DNA from: Gluconobacter frateurii
Lineage (GTDB): Bacteria; Pseudomonadota; Alphaproteobacteria; Acetobacterales; Acetobacteraceae
NCBI RefSeq assembly: GCF_002723955.1
Contig: NZ_BEWN01000006.1
Span: forward strand, 62,001 to 126,000
Direction: 5' to 3'
DNA: 64,000 nt
The notes under the pieces are model-generated. The model searched no databases and had not been told where the DNA came from. It saw only the letters and a program-made list of their open reading frames with translations. Positions 10,082 through 19,730 of the stretch are shown piece by piece; position 1 is the stretch's first letter, and the number at the start of each line of letters is the position of its first letter. The position numbers and the translations under genes were made by a program.

Positions 10082-10118
10082 AAAAAACCGGCTCCTTCAT
10101 AAGAAGGGCCGGTTTTTT
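10082..10118 (+). terminator. Rho-independent terminator after the OmpA-family gene
   Basis: The arms AAAAAACCGGC and GCCGGTTTTTT enclose CCTTC-ATAA-GAAGG with a single bulged T, giving a long near-perfect hairpin followed by T6. The A-rich left flank makes it usable on both strands. It lies 25 bases after the stop codon. Confidence 0.93.
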
Positions 10119-10141
10119 CATGACATGACGGAGAACTCGGC

Positions 10142-10168
10142 AAAAAAAGCCGGGGACAGAACCCCGGC
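10142..10168 (-). terminator. Rho-independent terminator of the small lipoprotein gene (minus strand)
   Basis: On the minus strand GCCGGGG and CCCCGGC pair around a 6-base loop and are followed by T7. It lies 18 bases beyond the stop of the minus-strand gene ending at 10186, facing the OmpA-gene terminator. Confidence 0.92.
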
Positions 10169-10185
10169 TTCTATTCCAAGAAGTC

Positions 10186-10740
10186 TTACTTCTTGCGGCG
10201 CGTCGTGGTGTGACGGGCTACAGTCTTCTTCTTCGTTGTCGTCGTAGAAGCCTTTGGCGTCGGGGCTGTGACAGCAGGCTTGGCAACAACCACACCCGTT
10301 GCATCGACTGTCGCATGCACCACAAGATGCTCGCGCTTCTTACCACCACCCGGGATCAGTTCCGCTGTAAACGTATCTGTACCAGCGTAAGCCGTGGCCG
10401 GGGTATAGTTCACATAGGTGCGGCCATCATAGTTGTAGAGGAAGGCCTTGCCGTGTTCCGGGGCGGGGCTCACGCCGAAGGAGGCATAGCTGCCGGTGCC
10501 GGGCTTCTGTACGGAAATGGCGCACAGGCCGTCATCGCTACGGACGGTCATGTTCACGTTCAGCGTGCCGTCTGCGGCGGTGGTCACTGGCGAGACGTGG
10601 CAGACTGCGGAGACTTTCTGGTACCCGAAAGGATTCGGAGCCACAGAGCGCTGGACGATCGGCTGCTGGGCGCAGCCGGAAAGAAGCATGGAAATGGCAA
10701 AAGCCGATCCCAGGGTAACGACGGAACCTCGCAGGCGCAC
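10186..10740 (-). CDS. Putative lipoprotein with lysine/threonine-rich tail
   Basis: 184 residues from a GTG at 10740 that has GGAG 6 bases upstream; a longer frame reaches 10854. The N-terminus is a lipoprotein-like signal (SAFAISMLLSGCAQQP). The middle (about 30-135) looks like a beta-rich domain, with VSAVCHVSPVTTAADG, SVQKPGTGSYASFGVSPAPE and NYTPATAYAGTDTFTAEL, reminiscent of Ig-like/cadherin-like surface modules. The C-terminal 35 residues are disordered and basic (TTTTKKKTVARHTTTRRKK), perhaps for binding wall or DNA polyanions. I do not recognise a specific family. Confidence 0.75.
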   Translation of the reverse strand: MRLRGSVVTLGSAFAISMLLSGCAQQPIVQRSVAPNPFGYQKVSAVCHVSPVTTAADGTLNVNMTVRSDDGLCAISVQKPGTGSYASFGVSPAPEHGKAFLYNYDGRTYVNYTPATAYAGTDTFTAELIPGGGKKREHLVVHATVDATGVVVAKPAVTAPTPKASTTTTKKKTVARHTTTRRKK

Positions 10741-11053
10741 GGTCAACTCCAACGCTCGTGACAGATTATGCCGCGCTTCCCGCGGCAAGACAGACGTTCG
10801 GATGTAGAACAGGACGGAGCGGGGTGAAAGCCTGTCAATCGTCAGGAAAAGCACTTTGACGGGTTTTTCTGTCTTCAGAGCAATAAATTACAGTTGAGTA
10901 CGGTCACGCCCATTTTCCGCCACGAAATTATGTTGCAGGTAAATGGTTTGCTGCATGTTTCTCACATTGAGTTTCATCTTCCGCGGGCCGCAAGCCCGGA
11001 TTATGCTGTCTGTCTGTTTCCGGCCAAATGTCCCGGCCTTGTGGAGTCTGTCG
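10741..11053. other. Intergenic region between two divergent secreted-protein genes
   Basis: 313 bases that must hold the promoters of both divergent genes. On the minus strand a perfect TTGACA lies at 10833-10838, but no convincing -10 sits 16-18 bases from it. A small hairpin (CGGGC at 10984-10988 with GCCCG at 10994-10998) lies in the leader of the rightward gene. I see no RNA gene or repeat here. Confidence 0.45.
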
Positions 11054-11614
11054 ATGTCTTCGTTCTTCCGTCGTTCTTTCGTCCGTCTGGCTGGTGCCGG
11101 TCTGGCCTGCACCACACTTCTCGCTGCTCATCCGTCTTCAGCTTTCGCTGCGGAATGCGGCAACTCTCCCGCTCATGAGGCTTTCGATGTGGCCGGCCTG
11201 AAGTCCGAGCTGATGGTGACGGCCCTCTCCTGCAAGGCTCAGGACCGTTACAATGCGTTCGTCGCCAAGTTCCGCCCGGCCCTGATGGATGCGGAAACCC
11301 GTCTGGATGGTTATTTCCGCACGACCTATGGCCGCCGCGCGCAAGCTGAACATGATGACTACATCACACAGCTGGCTGATGTTCAGTCTCTTGGCGGCCT
11401 GAAGTCCGGCACCGTCTTCTGCGAACAGCGTGAAGCCATGTTTGATGAGATCGATGCGCTTGAGACAGGCACTGACCTTGCTCATTACGCAGAAGCCAAG
11501 GATGTGGCACAGCCCGCTTCCTATGAGAGCTGTGCTGCTCCTGCCACGGTTGATCGCCGGTCACGCCATGGTGCAACAAAGAGCACCACGACGCGTCGTA
11601 CGCATCGCGCCTGA
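11054..11614 (+). CDS. Secreted protein of unknown function
   Basis: 186 residues from the ATG at 11054, which has GGAG 7 bases upstream; a longer frame from 10943 lacks support. A basic N-terminus (SSFFRRSFVRLAGAG) and hydrophobic core end in SAFAAECGN, a clear signal peptide cleaved after AFA. The mature part is mostly helical with four or more cysteines (ECGN, LSCKA, FCEQ, ESCAA), suggesting disulphides in the periplasm. It ends in a basic low-complexity tail (RRSRHGATKSTTTRRTHRA) similar in style to the tail of the neighbouring divergent lipoprotein. I do not recognise the family. Confidence 0.75.
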   Translation: MSSFFRRSFVRLAGAGLACTTLLAAHPSSAFAAECGNSPAHEAFDVAGLKSELMVTALSCKAQDRYNAFVAKFRPALMDAETRLDGYFRTTYGRRAQAEHDDYITQLADVQSLGGLKSGTVFCEQREAMFDEIDALETGTDLAHYAEAKDVAQPASYESCAAPATVDRRSRHGATKSTTTRRTHRA

Positions 11615-11692
11615 TCTGCAAAATCTTCGTCGTTCTGTCCCATCCGGAAGCGTTCGCTTGACGTTCCGGAGCGGGGCGGCGACAACGCAGAC

Positions 11693-13708
11693 ATGAGCGA
11701 TCTGTTCGAGTCAGGCAAAGCAGGAAACACCAAGGCGTCCAGAAACCGTAAGGACGCTGGTGGCACAGAGTATGGCGCACAGGACATTGAAGTCCTGGAA
11801 GGGCTTGAGCCCGTACGCCGTCGTCCTGGAATGTATATCGGTGGTACGGATGATAACGCGTACCATCATCTGGCCTCCGAAATTCTTGACAATGCCATGG
11901 ATGAAGCCGTGGCAGGTCACGCCAGCAGCATTGAGATGCGACTGGAAGGGCCGCGTACCCTTATGGTGCGTGATAATGGTCGAGGCATCCCCACGGACCC
12001 TCACCCCAAATTTCCAAAGAAGTCTGCCCTTGAAGTGATCTTCACGACGCTTCATGCGGGCGGCAAGTTCTCTGGCAAGGCTTATGACACGTCTGGCGGT
12101 CTGCACGGCGTTGGCAGCTCAGTCGTTAATGCGCTGTCCGAAAAGCTTGAAGTTGAAGTGGCACGGGACCGCCTGCTGTACAGGCAGGACTTTTCCCGCG
12201 GCGTTCCTCTTGGGCCGTTGGCCGAAGTCGGCAATGCGCCGAACCGCCGCGGCACCACGGTCCGCTTTACCCCGGACCCGGAAATTTTCGGCAATATCCA
12301 CTTTTCTGCAGCACGCTTGTATCGGCTTTGCTGCTCCAAGGCCGCGCTGTTCCGAGGCGTGGCCATTCAGTGGAAATGTGAGCCAGACCTGATCAAGGCC
12401 GGGGACGAGACCCCAACGGAAGCCCTGATCCAGTTCCCGAACGGCCTGGAAGATGCGCTGACAGCCGAGCTTGGTTCCGATCCTGCTCTTCTGACCCCGC
12501 TCTGGGCTGGTGAGGCCGAACTACCACTCGCTGCGGATGGCCGGACGGGTGGCAAGGTTGAGTGGGCGGTCGCCTTTCTGGAGAGCGGAAATGCTTCGCT
12601 CGTATCCTACTGTAATACCATTCCCACCCCTCAGGGTGGCACGCATGAAGCGGGCTTCCGTGCGGCGCTCGTGAAGGGTTTCCGGGCCTGGGGTGACCAG
12701 CGCAAGGTCAAGCGGGCGGCTGCCATTACCGCTGAGGACGTTCTTGGAACCGTCGCGGCCAAGCTGTCCGTATTCATTCGCGATCCGCAGTTCCAGGGAC
12801 AGACCAAGGACAAGCTGACCAATCAGGAAGCTTCCCGTCTGGTTGAAGGGGCTTTGCGTGACCGAATCGACCACTGGCTGGGCGGAAACCCGCAGCAGGC
12901 TGACAATCTTTTGGCGTTCATGGTGGAACGGGCGGAAGAGCGTCTGCGTCGCCGTGAGGTCAAGGAAACCGCCCGCAAGAGTGCGACTCGCAAGCTTCGT
13001 CTTCCGGGCAAGCTGACGGACTGCACGCGAGAGAATGCCTCCGAGACGGAGCTATTTCTTGTTGAGGGCGAATCCGCAGGTGGTTCGGCACGACAGGCGC
13101 GTGACCGTGAGACGCAGGCGGTTCTTCCACTCCGTGGCAAGATTCTTAACGTGGCGTCCGCTACGGCCGATAAGCTGCGGGCGAATCAGGAACTACGCGA
13201 TCTGACGGAAGCTCTGGGCTGTGGCCTGGGATCTTCGTTTGACATCAGCCGTCTGCGCTACGGCCGGGTCATCATCATGACTGATGCTGATGTGGACGGT
13301 GCGCACATTGCCTCCCTGCTCATGACGTTCTTCTATCGCGAAATGCCGGAACTGATCCGTCATGGGCACCTGCATCTGGCACAGCCACCGCTCTATCGCC
13401 TGACGCACGGTGCGAAGACGATTTATGCCATGAATGATCTGGACCGGGACCGCCGGATCAAGGCTGATTTCAAAGCCAACGCCAAGGTTGAAGTCTCCCG
13501 ATTCAAGGGCCTGGGGGAGATGCCTGTGAAGGATCTCAAGCAGACGACCATGGATCCTGCACGCCGTACACTTCTGCGCGTTGTGGCACCCCCGGAAGAC
13601 CGGGCGCTGACAAGCGAGCGTGTAGAGAGTCTCATGGGTCGCAAGCCAGAGCTTCGCTTCCGCTTTATTCAGGAGCATGCCCGTTCTGTTGAAGACCTTG
13701 ACGTCTGA
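11693..13708 (+). CDS. parE: DNA topoisomerase IV subunit B
   Basis: ATPase subunit of topoisomerase IV, which decatenates daughter chromosomes with ParC. The 671 residues show the GHKL ATP site (SEILDNAMDEAVAGH, VRDNGRGIPTD, GGLHGVGSSVVNALS), a transducer domain, and the toprim domain with LVEGESAGGSARQARDR and MTDADVDGAHIASLL. The length and the absence of the GyrB-specific insert fit ParE better than GyrB. The N-terminal 25 residues are polar and variable. An EamA transporter gene starts 2 bases after the stop. Confidence 0.93.
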   Translation: MSDLFESGKAGNTKASRNRKDAGGTEYGAQDIEVLEGLEPVRRRPGMYIGGTDDNAYHHLASEILDNAMDEAVAGHASSIEMRLEGPRTLMVRDNGRGIPTDPHPKFPKKSALEVIFTTLHAGGKFSGKAYDTSGGLHGVGSSVVNALSEKLEVEVARDRLLYRQDFSRGVPLGPLAEVGNAPNRRGTTVRFTPDPEIFGNIHFSAARLYRLCCSKAALFRGVAIQWKCEPDLIKAGDETPTEALIQFPNGLEDALTAELGSDPALLTPLWAGEAELPLAADGRTGGKVEWAVAFLESGNASLVSYCNTIPTPQGGTHEAGFRAALVKGFRAWGDQRKVKRAAAITAEDVLGTVAAKLSVFIRDPQFQGQTKDKLTNQEASRLVEGALRDRIDHWLGGNPQQADNLLAFMVERAEERLRRREVKETARKSATRKLRLPGKLTDCTRENASETELFLVEGESAGGSARQARDRETQAVLPLRGKILNVASATADKLRANQELRDLTEALGCGLGSSFDISRLRYGRVIIMTDADVDGAHIASLLMTFFYREMPELIRHGHLHLAQPPLYRLTHGAKTIYAMNDLDRDRRIKADFKANAKVEVSRFKGLGEMPVKDLKQTTMDPARRTLLRVVAPPEDRALTSERVESLMGRKPELRFRFIQEHARSVEDLDV

Positions 13709-13710
13709 AC

Positions 13711-14607
13711 GTGAACACGGGTGTGCAATCTGTTGAAAAATACGGACAACTGAAGGCCGTAGGGCTGCTGATCGGCGGAATTTCATCCTTCCAGATCGGC
13801 GCCACACTGGCGAAGGGGCTTTTCCCGCTTTTTGGCCCGACGGGTATGGTCGGTTTGCGCGTCTGTATGGCGGCGCTGATCCTTCTGGCGATCTGGCGAC
13901 CCACCCGCATGACCCTGACACCAGCAGCCTGGAAGCTGTTGCTGCCCTATGGCGCTTCCGTCGCGGTCATGAATTTCTGCTTTTACGTCGCGCTGGTTCG
14001 ACTTCCGTTAGGAATCGTAGTCGCACTGGAATTCACGGGCCCGCTGACCCTGGCACTGACGGGTTCACGGCGCTGGCTGGATCTCTGCTGGGCACTCTTC
14101 GTGATTGCTGGTCTATATCTGCTCCTAAGGCCAGAAACAGCAGCGGTGGCGGGCACGCTGCATCATCTGGACCTTTTCGGGATCTGTGCAGCGTTGCTGA
14201 GTGGATGTGGTTGGATCGTTTACATCCTGACGGGCACCCGGATGGGGAAGATTCTGGATGCGGGGCAGGCCACGACGCTTGGCATGACAACAGCCGGAAT
14301 CCTGTTGCTTCCCTGCCTCATCCCGACGATTCCGACCGTTATCACACATCCTTGGCAGGGAGGCGCTGCGCTGAGCGTGGCTGTGCTGTCTTCGGCTGTT
14401 CCCTATATTCTGGACATGATGGCGATGCGCCGTCTGAAGCCGAGAGATCTGGGTATTCTACTGAGTATGGAGCCTATGCTCGGAGCCATCTCAGGATGGA
14501 TTTTTCTTGGGGAAGGTCTATCCGTGGCACGCTGGATGGGCGTTCTGTGTATTGTCGTAGCATCCTTGGGGAATGTTCTGACAGCCAAAAAGGTCACTGC
14601 CCACTAA
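13711..14607 (+). CDS. EamA/DMT-superfamily transporter, RhtA-like exporter
   Basis: 298 residues with about ten hydrophobic segments arranged as two EamA repeats. Characteristic pieces are LPLGIVVALEFTGPLTLAL in the first half and SAVPYILDMMAMRRLKPRD plus LLSMEPMLGAISGWIFLGE in the second, which resemble the threonine/homoserine exporter RhtA. The substrate cannot be read from sequence. The GTG start lies 2 bases after parE, so it probably rides on that transcript. Its last codons lie within the terminator serving the facing operon. Confidence 0.8.
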   Translation: MNTGVQSVEKYGQLKAVGLLIGGISSFQIGATLAKGLFPLFGPTGMVGLRVCMAALILLAIWRPTRMTLTPAAWKLLLPYGASVAVMNFCFYVALVRLPLGIVVALEFTGPLTLALTGSRRWLDLCWALFVIAGLYLLLRPETAAVAGTLHHLDLFGICAALLSGCGWIVYILTGTRMGKILDAGQATTLGMTTAGILLLPCLIPTIPTVITHPWQGGAALSVAVLSSAVPYILDMMAMRRLKPRDLGILLSMEPMLGAISGWIFLGEGLSVARWMGVLCIVVASLGNVLTAKKVTAH

Positions 14608-14624
14608 CGTCCGCGGGCAGTGAC
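14587..14624 (-). terminator. Terminator of the polyol operon (minus strand), overlapping the exporter 3' end
   Basis: GTCACTGCCC (14593-14602) pairs with GGGCAGTGAC (14615-14624) across a 12-base loop. Read on the minus strand the stem is followed by CTTTTT. It spans the stop codon of the convergent exporter gene and sits 10 bases past the ribitol-dehydrogenase-like stop. Confidence 0.8.
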
Positions 14625-14634
14625 ACGGTTCCAT

Positions 14635-15363
14635 TCAGGCGTCGAAGTTATGTGGCAGAACGACCAGATCCCGCACCATGACACCCTTTGAACGTGTCAG
14701 GATGAAGATCAGGGCTTCGGCGACTTCCTTGGCTTCCATCAGGGCACCCGCTTTGATGTTGGCTTCAAGACGGGCCTGATCCCAGTCTTTCAGCAAAGGC
14801 GTGACTACAGGACCAGGCTGGATTGCACCCACACGAATTCCATACTTCGCGACCTGTCGGCGCACCGTATGTACGAATGCCTGCACGGCATGTTTCGAGG
14901 CCGTGTAGATCGGCTCGGCCATGATGGGGATCATGCCCGCGATCGAGCTGGTCATGACGATATCGCCACTTTCCTGCTTCATCATCTGCGGCAGCACGGC
15001 ACGGACCGAGCGGAAAGCTGCATTGATGTTCAGGTGCAGCATCGCATCCCAGCTATCGGGATCCCCTTCCCAGACATTGCCGCCCACATACGCGCCGGCG
15101 TTGGCGTGGAAAACATCGATCCGGCCCTGCTCCTCAACGATCTGCGCGACCGCAGCATCTACGGTTTTGTAGTCGAAGAGATCGACGATGATCGCATGGG
15201 CCTGGCTGCCGAGTTCTGCCGTTTTGTCTTCGAGAGTTTTGGCGTCACGGTCCAGAAGATAGACCACCGCGCCAGCTTCGATGAGATAGCGGGCGCATTC
15301 GAGGCCAATGCCCGAAGCCGCGCCAGTAATGGCGACGATCTTGCCCTGAAGAGACTGTGTCAT
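14635..15363 (-). CDS. rbtD: Short-chain dehydrogenase, ribitol 2-dehydrogenase-like
   Basis: 242 residues. NAD-binding TGAASGIGLECARYL, the NAG motif (FHANAGAYVGGNV), catalytic serine in MTSSIAGM and YTASKHAVQAFVHTVRRQ. The run HANAGAYVGG, EGDPDSWD, LHLNINAAFRSVRAVLP and the C-terminal TRSKGVMVRDLVVLP closely follow what I remember of the Klebsiella ribitol dehydrogenase, which oxidises ribitol to D-ribulose. The ATG at 15363 has AGGA 8 bases upstream. It is the last gene of an operon with a sugar ABC importer, which supports a polyol substrate; the exact one needs an assay. Confidence 0.82.
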   Translation of the reverse strand: MTQSLQGKIVAITGAASGIGLECARYLIEAGAVVYLLDRDAKTLEDKTAELGSQAHAIIVDLFDYKTVDAAVAQIVEEQGRIDVFHANAGAYVGGNVWEGDPDSWDAMLHLNINAAFRSVRAVLPQMMKQESGDIVMTSSIAGMIPIMAEPIYTASKHAVQAFVHTVRRQVAKYGIRVGAIQPGPVVTPLLKDWDQARLEANIKAGALMEAKEVAEALIFILTRSKGVMVRDLVVLPHNFDA

Positions 15364-15386
15364 ATGCACTATCCTGTGATGCTGTC

Positions 15387-16385
15387 TCAGCGTGCGGACG
15401 CTGTGCCGCGCTGACGACTGATGAAAATTGCGAGGAGGATGATTGCGCCCTTGATGACGTTCTGAACGTAAGGGGAGACCTCAAGCAGGTTCAGCCCGTT
15501 GTTCAGGACGCCCAGCAGCATGGCGCCGATCAGGGTGCCGATGATGGAACCCCGGCCGCCGGAAATTGAGGTGCCACCCAGCACCACGGCTGCGATGGCA
15601 TCGAGTTCGAAGCCGACGCCCGCGTTCGGCTGACCGCTCATGAGGCGGGAGGACAGGACAACGCCCGCTAGGGCGGCGGTGAACCCACCGATCAGATAAA
15701 CGATGATCTTGTATTTACGGGAATCGATGCCGGAGAGGCGGACGGCCTCTTCATTGCCACCGATTGCGTAGATGTAGCGGCCAATCGGCATGCGCTGGAG
15801 CAGCAGATAGGCCAGCGCATAAACCACCAGCATGATGAGAATTGGCGTCTGGATTCCCAGAACCTTTCCGCGGCCGATAAACGCGAACCAGTCTGGGAGG
15901 CCCGAGATGGGATAGCCGTTCGTGTAGATCAGCCCCAATCCACGGGCGATGCTCATGGATGCCAGCGTCACAATGATCGGCGGCATTCCGAGACGGGCGA
16001 TGCACAACCCGTTTCCGGCTCCGAAGAGCGCCCCGACACCCAGCCCAGCCAGAATGGCCAGCCCGGCATTCAGGCCGGAGACCAGCAGGCCCGCCGTAAT
16101 GGTTCCGGCCAGCGCCATGACCGCGCCTACGGAGAGATCAATACCGCCCGTGAGAATGGCAAAGGTCATGCCTACAGAGATGATGGCGTTGATCGAGACC
16201 TGTCTGGCGACATTTTCGAGGTTGCCAAAGGACAGGAAGCGACTGTTGAGCGCGATCATGCAGGCCACGACCACGAACAGTCCGACCGCCGGGAGAAAGG
16301 CCGTTGACCGCGCGAATTTCGATGCTCTGTAACGCTCAAGCAGAGAGCGCATCGACTGCGGACTTTTTAACGCTTGCTGTTGCAT
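15387..16385 (-). CDS. Sugar/polyol ABC transporter permease (RbsC type)
   Basis: 332 residues, about eight to ten membrane segments, in the BPD_transp_2 family of ribose/xylose-type permeases. Typical pieces are [33 protein letters not shown] and [19 protein letters not shown]. It forms the membrane channel with the ATPase encoded just upstream; the ATG at 16385 overlaps that gene by 50 bases and has GAGG 9 bases upstream, so translation is coupled. The operon around it suggests a pentitol or related polyol as substrate. Confidence 0.9.
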   Translation of the reverse strand: MQQQALKSPQSMRSLLERYRASKFARSTAFLPAVGLFVVVACMIALNSRFLSFGNLENVARQVSINAIISVGMTFAILTGGIDLSVGAVMALAGTITAGLLVSGLNAGLAILAGLGVGALFGAGNGLCIARLGMPPIIVTLASMSIARGLGLIYTNGYPISGLPDWFAFIGRGKVLGIQTPILIMLVVYALAYLLLQRMPIGRYIYAIGGNEEAVRLSGIDSRKYKIIVYLIGGFTAALAGVVLSSRLMSGQPNAGVGFELDAIAAVVLGGTSISGGRGSIIGTLIGAMLLGVLNNGLNLLEVSPYVQNVIKGAIILLAIFISRQRGTASAR

Positions 16386-17883
16386 GACGCATTACCTCTT
16401 CCGAACTGATGGCATCCCCCTCCAGAACCGCCGTGATGACGCCATGGCTGAACACGGCCACGCGGTCACACATTCCGACGACCTCCGGAAGCTCGGATGA
16501 GATCATGATGATGGCGTATCCCTCTGCAGTGAGGTTCCGCATGAGTGTGTAGATTTCGGCCTTTGCCCCGACGTCGATGCCACGCGTGGGTTCATCGAAG
16601 ATCAGGATTTTGCTTCGGCGGTTCAGCCAACGTGCGATCACAACCTTCTGCTGATTTCCGCCACTCAGGCTCACCACAGTCGTTTCGTCCGAAGGGGCTT
16701 TGATACGGACGGCGGACATCAGTTCCTGGGTCTTCCGCTTCTCTCGCGCGGTGTCGATCGTGCCGATCGGGCGGGTATATTGCGGCAGGTTGTTGATGGA
16801 GATGTTGTCCCGGATGCTGAAGCCGAGAATCAATCCTTCGGTTTTTCGGCTTTCCGGCAGAATCCCGATGCCATGACGCAAAGCCTGTGCCGGATTCCCC
16901 ATGGACACTTCCCTGCCCTCAATCCGCACCGTTTTTCCGGGGCATGGCAGTGCACCAATCAACGCCAGAGCCGTTTCCGTTCGGCCTGAGCCGACGAGCC
17001 CGGCGAAACCGAGGATTTCACCTTTTCGCAGGTAGAAACTGTTGGGGTGCCCGTTACTGGCAAAACGAATGTTTTCGGCTTCCAGAATGCGCTCTGCGGT
17101 ATGAAGGGCGGGCTTGGGCGGGAACGTATTTTCAATTTTCCGGCCAACCATCCTCTCAACCAGATGATCCATCGTGCACTCGGCGGTTTTCAGGACGCCC
17201 ACATGAGCGCCATCGCGCAGCACCGTAATGCGGTCGCAAATTTCGAAAATCTCTTCGAGGTGATGCGACACGAAGAAAATGCCGATCCCTTGATCGCGAA
17301 GCTGTCGCATGACGTTGAAGAGCAGTTCAGCTTCCGTCGGGGTCAGGGTCGCGGTTGGTTCGTCGAGGATGAGAACCTGCACATCCAGTGACAGAGCTTT
17401 CCCGATTTCCACAAACTGCTGTTCCGCGACACTGAGACGCGCGACAGGAACGTCAAACCGCGTTTTTACCCCCAGACGCTCGAAAATCCCCTGCGCGATG
17501 CTTGTCATTTCGCTTTTGCGGGAAAAGCCGAGAGCGTTCCGCATCTCGCGCCCGAGGAAAATGTTATCCACGGCGTCGAGTTCAGGAATCAGGCTAAATT
17601 CCTGAAAAACAATTCCGATCCCCGCGCTAATGGCGTCCCTATAGCTGGAGAAGTGGCATTCTTTTCCGTTGAGAAAGATCTGCCCTTCATCCTGAGACTG
17701 GATACCACCCATGATCTTGATAATCGTGGATTTTCCAGCACCGTTCTCTCCCAGAAGAGCATGGATTTCTCCACGCTCCAGGCTGAGGCTGACATTCCGC
17801 AACGCCCGGACTCCCGGAAAGCTCTTGGAGATTCCCTCAAGCGCCAGAAGAGGTTCTGGGGATGTCTGACTGGTTTCTGTCAT
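16336..17883 (-). CDS. Sugar/polyol ABC transporter ATPase, double cassette (RbsA type)
   Basis: 515 residues with two ABC domains. The first has Walker [10 protein letters not shown], signature-like [16 protein letters not shown] and Walker [13 protein letters not shown]. The second has the degenerate P-loop [14 protein letters not shown] usual in this family, the signature [16 protein letters not shown] and [14 protein letters not shown]. It powers uptake with the RbsC-type permease downstream and the binding protein upstream. The family length is about 500 residues, so this gene is complete. Confidence 0.93.
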   Translation of the reverse strand: MTETSQTSPEPLLALEGISKSFPGVRALRNVSLSLERGEIHALLGENGAGKSTIIKIMGGIQSQDEGQIFLNGKECHFSSYRDAISAGIGIVFQEFSLIPELDAVDNIFLGREMRNALGFSRKSEMTSIAQGIFERLGVKTRFDVPVARLSVAEQQFVEIGKALSLDVQVLILDEPTATLTPTEAELLFNVMRQLRDQGIGIFFVSHHLEEIFEICDRITVLRDGAHVGVLKTAECTMDHLVERMVGRKIENTFPPKPALHTAERILEAENIRFASNGHPNSFYLRKGEILGFAGLVGSGRTETALALIGALPCPGKTVRIEGREVSMGNPAQALRHGIGILPESRKTEGLILGFSIRDNISINNLPQYTRPIGTIDTAREKRKTQELMSAVRIKAPSDETTVVSLSGGNQQKVVIARWLNRRSKILIFDEPTRGIDVGAKAEIYTLMRNLTAEGYAIIMISSELPEVVGMCDRVAVFSHGVITAVLEGDAISSEEVMRHATASVKKSAVDALSA

Positions 17884-17919
17884 GATGTTCCCTCCGGAAT
17901 CCGGGGCCGCATTCGGAAT

Positions 17920-18840
17920 TTACCAGCTGAACGTTTTGGCTTTCGTCGCGTCGATCAGTTCGACATCAACCGGCAGAACCTTCGGCACTTCTGCGCCCCA
18001 TTTCCTAGCGAGCGCGAGCGCCAATGCCAGACGGATTTCCTGCCGGGGGAACTGCGCAGCCGTGGCGATGAAATGAGAGCCCGGCTTGCTGATGGCCTTC
18101 ACGGCTTCCGGGTTGCCATCAACGCTGACCAGCTTCACGTCCAAGCCATTGGATTCGATGGCTGACAGCACACCGAGCGATCCATTGTCATTGACGCTGA
18201 AGATGCCCTTCAGATCCGGGTTGGCCTGAAGCATGTTCTCCGCCACCGTCAGAGCCTGATCACGCTCCTGCTTGCCGTTCTGAACGCTGACAATCTTGAT
18301 ATCTGAATGCTTGGCGATAGCGTCTTTGCAGCCTTTGACACGCTCAAGAATGGGAACGACCGGGATACCGTCGATGATCCCGATATTGCCGCTCTTGATC
18401 GTCGTGGCGAGATACTCGCAGGCCTTGAAGCCGGCATCGTAGTTCTTCGAGCCGACAAACGCGTCCAGCGGGCCGCCAGCCTGAGCATCCACCGAGACGA
18501 TCGGGATGTTCTTGTCATGAACGGTCTTTACGACGGACGTGACGCCTACGGTATCGGTCGGGTTGATGATGATGATCTGCGCGCCCTGCTGGATCATGTC
18601 CTCAATGTCGCTCACCTGCTTGGAAACGTCATGGTGCGCATCACTGATGATGACATTGGCGCCGATCGTGCCAGCGGCCTCCTGCAATGCGTCCTTCATG
18701 GTGACGAAATACGGATTGTTCATTTCCTGAAAGGAAACGCCAATTTTCAGCGGTGTTCCGGCTACGACAGCCGGCTGTGACAGGGCCGTCCCGCCAAGAG
18801 CGAGAGACAGAAGGGCCAGCGGAAGCGTCTTGATCTTCAT
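17920..18840 (-). CDS. Periplasmic sugar/polyol-binding protein (RbsB type)
   Basis: 306 residues from the ATG at 18840. A signal peptide (KIKTLPLALLSLALGGTALS) precedes the mature protein. The fold is that of Peripla_BP_4: KIGVSFQEMNNPYFVTMKDA at the start, IIINPTDTVGVTSVV, IVSVDAQAGGPLDAFVGS, and GIFSVNDNGSLGVLSAIES. It delivers the ligand to the RbsA/RbsC-type importer. The gene is first in the transport part of the operon and is preceded by an inverted repeat that may give it separate control. Confidence 0.92.
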   Translation of the reverse strand: MKIKTLPLALLSLALGGTALSQPAVVAGTPLKIGVSFQEMNNPYFVTMKDALQEAAGTIGANVIISDAHHDVSKQVSDIEDMIQQGAQIIIINPTDTVGVTSVVKTVHDKNIPIVSVDAQAGGPLDAFVGSKNYDAGFKACEYLATTIKSGNIGIIDGIPVVPILERVKGCKDAIAKHSDIKIVSVQNGKQERDQALTVAENMLQANPDLKGIFSVNDNGSLGVLSAIESNGLDVKLVSVDGNPEAVKAISKPGSHFIATAAQFPRQEIRLALALALARKWGAEVPKVLPVDVELIDATKAKTFSW

Positions 18841-18865
18841 GTTACACCTGTTGATCTGCATGCAC

Positions 18866-18887
18866 TGTGCAGGTCATTTCCTGCACA
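18866..18887 (-). promoter_or_regulatory. Inverted repeat upstream of the binding-protein gene
   Basis: TGTGCAGG and CCTGCACA are separated by 6 bases, 25 bases before the start codon. A TTGACA-like -35 lies next to it on the minus strand (18894-18899), though the matching -10 is poor. It could be an operator for the polyol operon or a hairpin that separates expression of the transport genes from the upstream dehydrogenase. Confidence 0.45.
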
Positions 18888-18939
18888 TGGCCTTGTCAAA
18901 ACCGTAAAATTACCTGTCTCTATTTGAAGATGCGGCGGC

Positions 18940-19710
18940 CTAAAGGGCCGTGTATCCGCCGTCGACAAATATTTCCTGCCCGTTGACCATGCTCGACGCA
19001 TCGGAGGCGAGATACAGAACTGTATCCGCGACATCTTCCGGTGTTGCGACACGACCAGCGGGGATCTTTTCCAGCAACTTTTCCAGCTTATTGCCGACGC
19101 TCCAGACGCGTTCGCCCATGGGCGTCCAGACGACTGTGGGACAAATGGCATTGGCCTGAATGTTGTGAGGCGCCCACTCCGCCGTCATGACCTTGGTGAG
19201 ACCATTCAGACCGGCTTTGGAAGCGACGTAAGCACCATGGTCAATCAGCGCGACAGAGCTGGCCTGGGAACTGATATTGATGATCTTGCCGCGTTTGCGG
19301 TCGATCATGCCCGGCGCAAAGGCACGGGCGAGAAGCCATGGCGCACGCAGGTTGATGGCCTGCACGGTGTCCCACTCCTTGACGGTCTGCTCCACTAGAG
19401 GCCGAGGGAAACTGACGCCAGCATTGTTGACGACAATATCCACGCCACCCCACGCAGCCGTCACGGTCTGGGCTACGGCGTCAGGGACAGTCGGATCACT
19501 GAGGTCAGCAACAACCGTGAGGCATTGACGCCCATGGCCTTCCACAATCCGGCGTGTTTCAGCCATATCGACTTCAGATCGCGCAACGGCGACAATATCG
19601 GCCCCGGCAGCACTCAGAACATCGCAGATCGTGACGCCAAGCCCGCGGGACGCACCCGTGACAAGCGCTTTGCGACCATCGAGGGAAAAGCGTTGTGGAA
19701 GTGTTGGCAT
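18940..19710 (-). CDS. Short-chain dehydrogenase/reductase
   Basis: 256 residues from the ATG at 19710, just after the regulator gene. Classical SDR: cofactor site TGASRGLGVTICDVLSAAG, VVNNAGVSFPRP, catalytic serine in INISSQASSV, YVASKAGLNGLTK, and the C-terminal ASSMVNGQEIFVDGGYTAL. The C-terminal form is that of gluconate 5-dehydrogenase-like and polyol SDRs. Its place between an AraC regulator and a sugar importer suggests it oxidises the imported polyol or its product. The substrate is not determined by sequence alone. Confidence 0.85.
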   Translation of the reverse strand: MPTLPQRFSLDGRKALVTGASRGLGVTICDVLSAAGADIVAVARSEVDMAETRRIVEGHGRQCLTVVADLSDPTVPDAVAQTVTAAWGGVDIVVNNAGVSFPRPLVEQTVKEWDTVQAINLRAPWLLARAFAPGMIDRKRGKIINISSQASSVALIDHGAYVASKAGLNGLTKVMTAEWAPHNIQANAICPTVVWTPMGERVWSVGNKLEKLLEKIPAGRVATPEDVADTVLYLASDASSMVNGQEIFVDGGYTAL

Positions 19711-19730
19711 GGTCTGTTTTTCCCTGTCGA